Positions 6,299 to 9,040 of a stretch of 9,040 bases of DNA are shown in pieces. The first letter of the stretch is position 1; the number at the start of each line of letters is the position of its first letter. Source of the stretch: Methanosarcinales archaeon. GTDB lineage: Archaea; Halobacteriota; Methanosarcinia; Methanosarcinales; Methanogasteraceae. A program made the translations under genes and the position numbers. The DNA lies in contig DAOWIV010000198.1 of the NCBI GenBank assembly GCA_030640725.1, positions 1 to 9,040 on the forward strand, in the 5' to 3' direction. The notes under the pieces were generated by a model, which worked only from the letters and a program-made list of their open reading frames with translations, made no database searches and was not told the DNA's origin.

Positions 6299-7156
6299 TT
6301 ATAGAAGATCTGAACGTTGAAGTAACATCAGATCTTCTGTACTGATCTTCTCTCCGTGCCTGAACAGGTCGTATATAACCTCTGCTTCCTTCTTAGCCTT
6401 TATTCGTTCCACTTTCCTCTTATCCTCCCTACCCCGTTTCGAGATGCTGTTGATCAGGCGATCCAGTTCTCGAATCTCTTTCTGGGCTTTGATGAATAGA
6501 TGATGTTGATCGTCTGCTTCGTCCTGAATCTTCACGAATTTCTTGTGGATGCGATCCGATTTGGCTCTGATGGTCTCACCTTCCTTGAATGCGTGAATCA
6601 TCTTGTCATGGTATTCCTGAGCCATATCCGCATATTCCGTGACCGTTTCGTGACATTCGGATGCTTTCTCGCGGATCTCTTCCAGTTCCTCAAGTGCCTG
6701 TTTGAGTTCGGTGTTTTTCTCGATCGCGTCTTTCTTTGCCCTGTACTCAGCGACCAGTGCATTGATCTGGATGACCAGACCTTTTTCCTTATCCGATGAC
6801 AATACCTGAGTTTGCTGCTTGAATTCAAGTTCGTCGATCATCTGTTTCAGCTCCTCCACAGGTGTGCCGGTGATATTACACTCCTTTTTAATTTTTGCGA
6901 TTTTGGCATTGGTCTCGTTGATTTTCTTGTTGTAATAATCCCGCCCCATCTTGGACTCGCTCACTTTCTTGTTGTGCTCGTCGCGTTCGTGCTTATAATG
7001 CTGCGCTTCATCCATCAGCATCTTTGACGTGCGGTTCAATTCATTGCGCTGCGAAGACCACGTACTTGATTCGTTATTCAGTTTATTACGTTTATTTCTA
7101 AACTCTTCAAGTTCTTTTACAAGTATCGCTCTTTTATCCTGTAGCTCTTTCAACAT
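6299..7156 (-). CDS. Archaeal coiled-coil protein (COG1340-like)
   Basis: This 285-residue, very hydrophilic Lys/Glu-rich protein is predicted to be coiled coil over nearly its whole length (about 1-130 and 135-255). It opens MLKELQDKRAILVKELEEFRNKRNKLN and shows heptad-like hydrophobic spacing with many E, K, R and N. There is no signal peptide or membrane segment, so it should be cytosolic. It resembles the uncharacterised archaeal coiled-coil family of COG1340. It starts 7 nt inside the end of serB, with a strong AGGAGG motif (7168-7173) 11 nt before its ATG, and ends 5 nt before DUF373. Its last codons form one arm and the loop of a perfect inverted repeat. The setting suggests co-production with SerB, DUF373 and GpmI, perhaps as a scaffold, but that is inference. 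A generic SMC-like match would be a composition artefact, since no ATPase motif is present. Confidence 0.82.
   Translation of the reverse strand: MLKELQDKRAILVKELEEFRNKRNKLNNESSTWSSQRNELNRTSKMLMDEAQHYKHERDEHNKKVSESKMGRDYYNKKINETNAKIAKIKKECNITGTPVEELKQMIDELEFKQQTQVLSSDKEKGLVIQINALVAEYRAKKDAIEKNTELKQALEELEEIREKASECHETVTEYADMAQEYHDKMIHAFKEGETIRAKSDRIHKKFVKIQDEADDQHHLFIKAQKEIRELDRLINSISKRGREDKRKVERIKAKKEAEVIYDLFRHGEKISTEDLMLLQRSDLL
6303..6338 (-). repeat. Perfect 11-bp inverted repeat at the coiled-coil/DUF373 junction
   Basis: AGAAGATCTGA (6303-6313) is the exact reverse complement of TCAGATCTTCT (6328-6338), with a 14-nt loop (6314-6327). In the minus-strand mRNA this stem covers the last codons of the coiled-coil gene, ends one base before its UAA stop, and lies 9 nt before the DUF373 AUG. 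A third GATCTTCT occurs at 6344-6351. It could act as a translational switch, a processing site or a barrier to exonucleases. Confidence 0.65.
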
Positions 7157-7836
7157 TTGCTTGGTATCCTCCTATTTTGGCGTGATGTTCGCCCAGTATC
7201 TATCTGTAATACATCCCGAATGATCGGAATGATTGCTCTTAAGTCCTTGGTATCGACTGCTACATCTGCATACTGTTTCAGGATCGGTTTTGCACGAAAC
7301 GCGATCGAATATCCCGATTCCCTGAACAGATGGATGTCGTTTGCGCCATCACCGATTGTGATGCACTCACACGGTTTAATCCCGCATTTACGAGAGAGTT
7401 GTTCGAGTGCGTGCGCCTTTGAGTCAGCCTCGGTCAGGTCGCCTATAACTTCTCCTGTGAACACACCGTCGTTCGTAGCCAGATCATTGGCGATTACGTG
7501 ATCGATGCCGAGCAGATCTCCGATGTTTCGTGCCGAGATCATGAAACCGCAGGTGATCATGGCAGTCGCAAGCCCCATCCCCTTGACAGATTCCACCAGT
7601 TCCTTTGCACCGGGCATCAGCGGGAGCCGGTCTATAACGGCGTTTGCACGCTCGATGCTCAGCCCCTTGAGCAGACCGACACGCCTGCAGAGTGCTTCAC
7701 CGTAATCGAGTTCTCCGTTCATAGCCTGCCTCGTAATCTTGGCAACCTGATCACCAACACCGGCAATGGCAGCAAGCTCGTCGATAGTCTCGGCATCTAT
7801 AAGCGTGCTATCCATATCAAAAACAACCATCTTCAT
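7150..7836 (-). CDS. serB: Phosphoserine phosphatase
   Basis: SerB is a HAD-superfamily cytosolic phosphatase that removes phosphate from L-phosphoserine, the last step of serine synthesis from 3-phosphoglycerate. The 228-residue product has motif I FDMDSTLID (nucleophile D7, acid/base D9), E16, R52 in RRVGLLKG, motif III K140, and motif IV GDGANDIHLF with metal-binding D163 and D167. Motif II is ITCGF (hydroxyl T95) where SGGF is usual: a conservative but noticeable change. There is no N-terminal ACT domain. The C-terminus has a basic tail of about 15 residues (TGRTSRQNRRIPSKC) beyond the core, and its coding DNA holds the Shine-Dalgarno site of the next gene. The ATG at 7836 has a weak GAGATGA motif upstream. 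A six-codon open frame (7833-7853) ends in an ATGA overlap with this start. First gene of the four-gene run. Confidence 0.93.
   Translation of the reverse strand: MKMVVFDMDSTLIDAETIDELAAIAGVGDQVAKITRQAMNGELDYGEALCRRVGLLKGLSIERANAVIDRLPLMPGAKELVESVKGMGLATAMITCGFMISARNIGDLLGIDHVIANDLATNDGVFTGEVIGDLTEADSKAHALEQLSRKCGIKPCECITIGDGANDIHLFRESGYSIAFRAKPILKQYADVAVDTKDLRAIIPIIRDVLQIDTGRTSRQNRRIPSKC
7168..7173 (-). promoter_or_regulatory. Shine-Dalgarno site of the coiled-coil gene, inside serB
   Basis: The minus strand reads AGGAGG, the strongest ribosome-binding motif I found in the window, ending 11 nt before the ATG at 7156. It lies within the last codons of serB, so the coiled-coil protein can be started independently as well as by coupling. 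It fixes the ATG at 7156 as the start. Confidence 0.75.
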
Positions 7837-7898
7837 CGCGTCATCTCGTTCATATCAGTTACAGTCGCGTCCTGTAATCACAAAATTATCAGTACATC

Positions 7899-7907
7899 TA
7901 CTTAAAT
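7899..7907 (-). promoter_or_regulatory. Possible TATA box of the serB-gpmI run
   Basis: The minus strand reads ATTTAAGTA. A start about 27 nt downstream would be near 7875 and leave a leader of about 40 nt before serB. The leader holds two copies of GACGCGA (7865-7871 and 7836-7842), the second ending on the A of the serB ATG, and the mini-ORF at 7833-7853. Transcription could also read through from mptG, as no clear terminator separates them. Confidence 0.35.
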
Positions 7908-7930
7908 GTTCATTATGATTTTTGGGATTC

Positions 7931-7968
7931 GTCCGGACATATCAGATATGCCAGATACAATCAGATAT
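7931..7968. repeat. Cluster of short palindromes and TCAGATAT repeats between mptG and serB
   Basis: GTCCGGAC (7931-7938) is a perfect palindrome. It overlaps by one base CATATC-A-GATATG (7938-7950), a perfect 6-bp inverted repeat. TCAGATAT occurs at 7942-7949 and again at 7961-7968, with CAGATA between them (7952-7957), so the core recurs every 9-10 bp. CATATCAG also recurs at 7851-7858 in the serB leader. The cluster covers the mptG stop and lies upstream of the candidate serB promoter. An operator is possible but unproven. Confidence 0.45.
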
Positions 7969-8950
7969 ACCTGACATCGGCACCCGAATTACTTGCATGG
8001 GTGATTATGCTGTAACCGCCAGTCGTCTCATCCAGAAACTCCCGTGCAAGGCGTACCGCATGACTGGCGTCCCTCTTAGTATCGGTGATGCTATACACAA
8101 CCGGTCCGAATGAACTCATTCCGGCGCCGCACGTGTTTTCCTGCATGAGTTCGATCATCCGCTGGATCTCGGGTCTCTGAAGTGAGATTTCGCGTCTCTT
8201 AAAACCGGTCTTCTGTATTCGGTTTATGGAATCTCCAAATGACTCGATATCTTCCTCAACCACTGCCGGAAGCGTCTCCATGAGGATGATGTGCGAGAGT
8301 TCCTGCACCTCGGAGAGGGGGATCGGGCACTCCTGCTTGAAGATGTCCACCTCGTTGTCATCATGCGCGCCTCTTGCGTCAGGGATCGCAAGCACAACCT
8401 CCCAGTCAGGGAACGGGCGCTGGAAGAGGATTGGGGCGGGCGGGGATCTCGATATGGCGGACGGCTTGAAGGTGCCTTTCTCGCTGAAGCGGTGCCCGCC
8501 ATCGAGGATGAACCCGCCACCTTCAAACGATGCGACACCAATCCCTGATGTCCCGCCGCGTCCTGCCTTGATTGCGATATCACGCACGCTCAAGCCCAGA
8601 TTATACAACTGGTTCACAGCCATGCCCGCAACAAGCGCGCCCTGCGTTCCAGAGCCAAGCCCGACGTGCGGGGGGGCGTCGCGCTCGATATGGATCCGGA
8701 TGCCGCCCCTGTCTGCGTTCCCGTCAGGAAGAAGCGCCGCAGCGCTCTCACGCATACGCCCGACGTGCGCTGCTCCGCCGGCAGCCTCGCTGGTGACCGT
8801 GACCTCGCCCGGTACGTCTGATCGCTCTGCGGTGATGCGAAAACCGGGCTCCTTGAGCGTCAGCCCGATTCCGCCGTCCACGCGCCCGATCGATGCATTG
8901 AGATCGATCAGCGTGATGTGAAGACGCGAGGGTGTTGTGATTTCGATCAT
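7961..8950 (-). CDS. mptG: Beta-ribofuranosylaminobenzene 5'-phosphate (beta-RFAP) synthase
   Basis: This enzyme condenses 4-hydroxybenzoate or 4-aminobenzoate with PRPP, releasing CO2 and pyrophosphate, in the first committed step toward the tetrahydromethanopterin side arm. It belongs to the GHMP-kinase fold. The 329-residue product has the family length and landmarks: opening ITTPSRLHITLIDLN (4-18), GGIGLTL (26-32), the glycine-rich GHMP motif PPHVGLGSGTQGALVAGMAV (93-112), GRGGTSGIGVASFEGGGFILDGGH (130-153) and the third GHMP motif GAGMSSFGPVVY (275-286). It lies 7 nt below the end of a partial upstream gene, so it is probably co-transcribed with it. There is no clear Shine-Dalgarno site before the ATG at 8950, but the first residues match the family. 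GC-rich third positions give long antisense open frames that should be ignored. Gene symbol follows Methylobacterium/KEGG usage. Confidence 0.93.
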   Translation of the reverse strand: MIEITTPSRLHITLIDLNASIGRVDGGIGLTLKEPGFRITAERSDVPGEVTVTSEAAGGAAHVGRMRESAAALLPDGNADRGGIRIHIERDAPPHVGLGSGTQGALVAGMAVNQLYNLGLSVRDIAIKAGRGGTSGIGVASFEGGGFILDGGHRFSEKGTFKPSAISRSPPAPILFQRPFPDWEVVLAIPDARGAHDDNEVDIFKQECPIPLSEVQELSHIILMETLPAVVEEDIESFGDSINRIQKTGFKRREISLQRPEIQRMIELMQENTCGAGMSSFGPVVYSITDTKRDASHAVRLAREFLDETTGGYSIITHASNSGADVRYI

Positions 8951-8957
8951 GGGTATG

Positions 8958-9040
8958 TCATGGTGAAGCTATCGTGCCCGCGGTGGCTCGCAGGATCATG
9001 AGCGCGCCCAGGCGATGTGACGGGTGGTCGCCGATGCCGT
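8958..9040 (-). CDS. C-terminal end of an unrecognised gene, cut by the window edge
   Basis: One minus-strand frame is open from the window edge to a TGA at 8958-8960 and reads GIGDHPSHRLGALMILRATAGTIASP. The codons are rich in G/C at third positions, like mptG, and the frame stops 7 nt before the mptG ATG, the spacing expected inside an operon. The other two frames give unlikely arginine/histidine-rich or early-stopping peptides. I do not recognise the protein from 26 residues. Confidence 0.45.
   Translation of the reverse strand, partial: GIGDHPSHRLGALMILRATAGTIASP

Noticed and set aside
8226..8921. Long plus-strand open frame (231 codons) opposite mptG
   Set aside because: Serine/proline-rich shadow caused by G/C-rich third positions of mptG; mptG has clear family motifs through the whole region.

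Overview
The window looks like chromosomal DNA of a methanogen-lineage euryarchaeon (a methanogen or an anaerobic methane/alkane oxidiser). It carries one gene for coenzyme F420 (cofE) and one for tetrahydromethanopterin (beta-RFAP synthase, mptG). It also carries archaeal families such as DUF373 and a COG1340-like coiled-coil protein, and several genes whose starts look leaderless, with an AT-rich box about 28 nt before the ATG. I cannot name a genus from sequence alone. I see no tRNA, rRNA or CRISPR array.

Left part (1-2217). A six-transmembrane voltage-sensor potassium channel with a C-terminal four-cysteine zinc ribbon (92-892, +) converges on a UPF0104/LPG-synthase-like membrane protein (1075-2124, -). 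The 182 bp between them hold a weak terminator-like hairpin with a T tract. At the end of the minus-strand gene there are two adjacent perfect palindromes (18 bp and 12 bp).

Middle part (2218-3730). cofE (-) and a small DUF2103 gene (+) diverge. Between them lies the most unusual object in the window: an apparent ~230 bp MITE-like non-coding element (3013-3242). It has ~31 bp imperfect terminal inverted repeats and an internal hairpin of 8-bp-periodic GACGCAAA-type units. Its left end supplies part of the best candidate TATA box of cofE. DUF2103 is followed by a double T-tract terminator.

Right part (3731-9040), all on the minus strand. Transcription runs from a gene cut by the right edge into mptG. 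After a 124 bp gap comes a tight four-gene run: serB, coiled-coil protein, DUF373 membrane protein, gpmI. The junctions are a 7 nt overlap, a 5 nt gap and an overlap of about 23 nt. SerB ends the phosphoserine pathway from 3-phosphoglycerate, and GpmI interconverts 3- and 2-phosphoglycerate, so both enzymes act around one branch metabolite. The coiled-coil and DUF373 proteins have no assigned role. A perfect 11 bp inverted repeat sits at the coiled-coil/DUF373 junction, and a strong Shine-Dalgarno site for the coiled-coil gene lies inside serB. Most genes are ordinary core archaeal genes. The novelty lies in the intergenic element, the junction hairpins and the uncharacterised partners in the serB-gpmI run.
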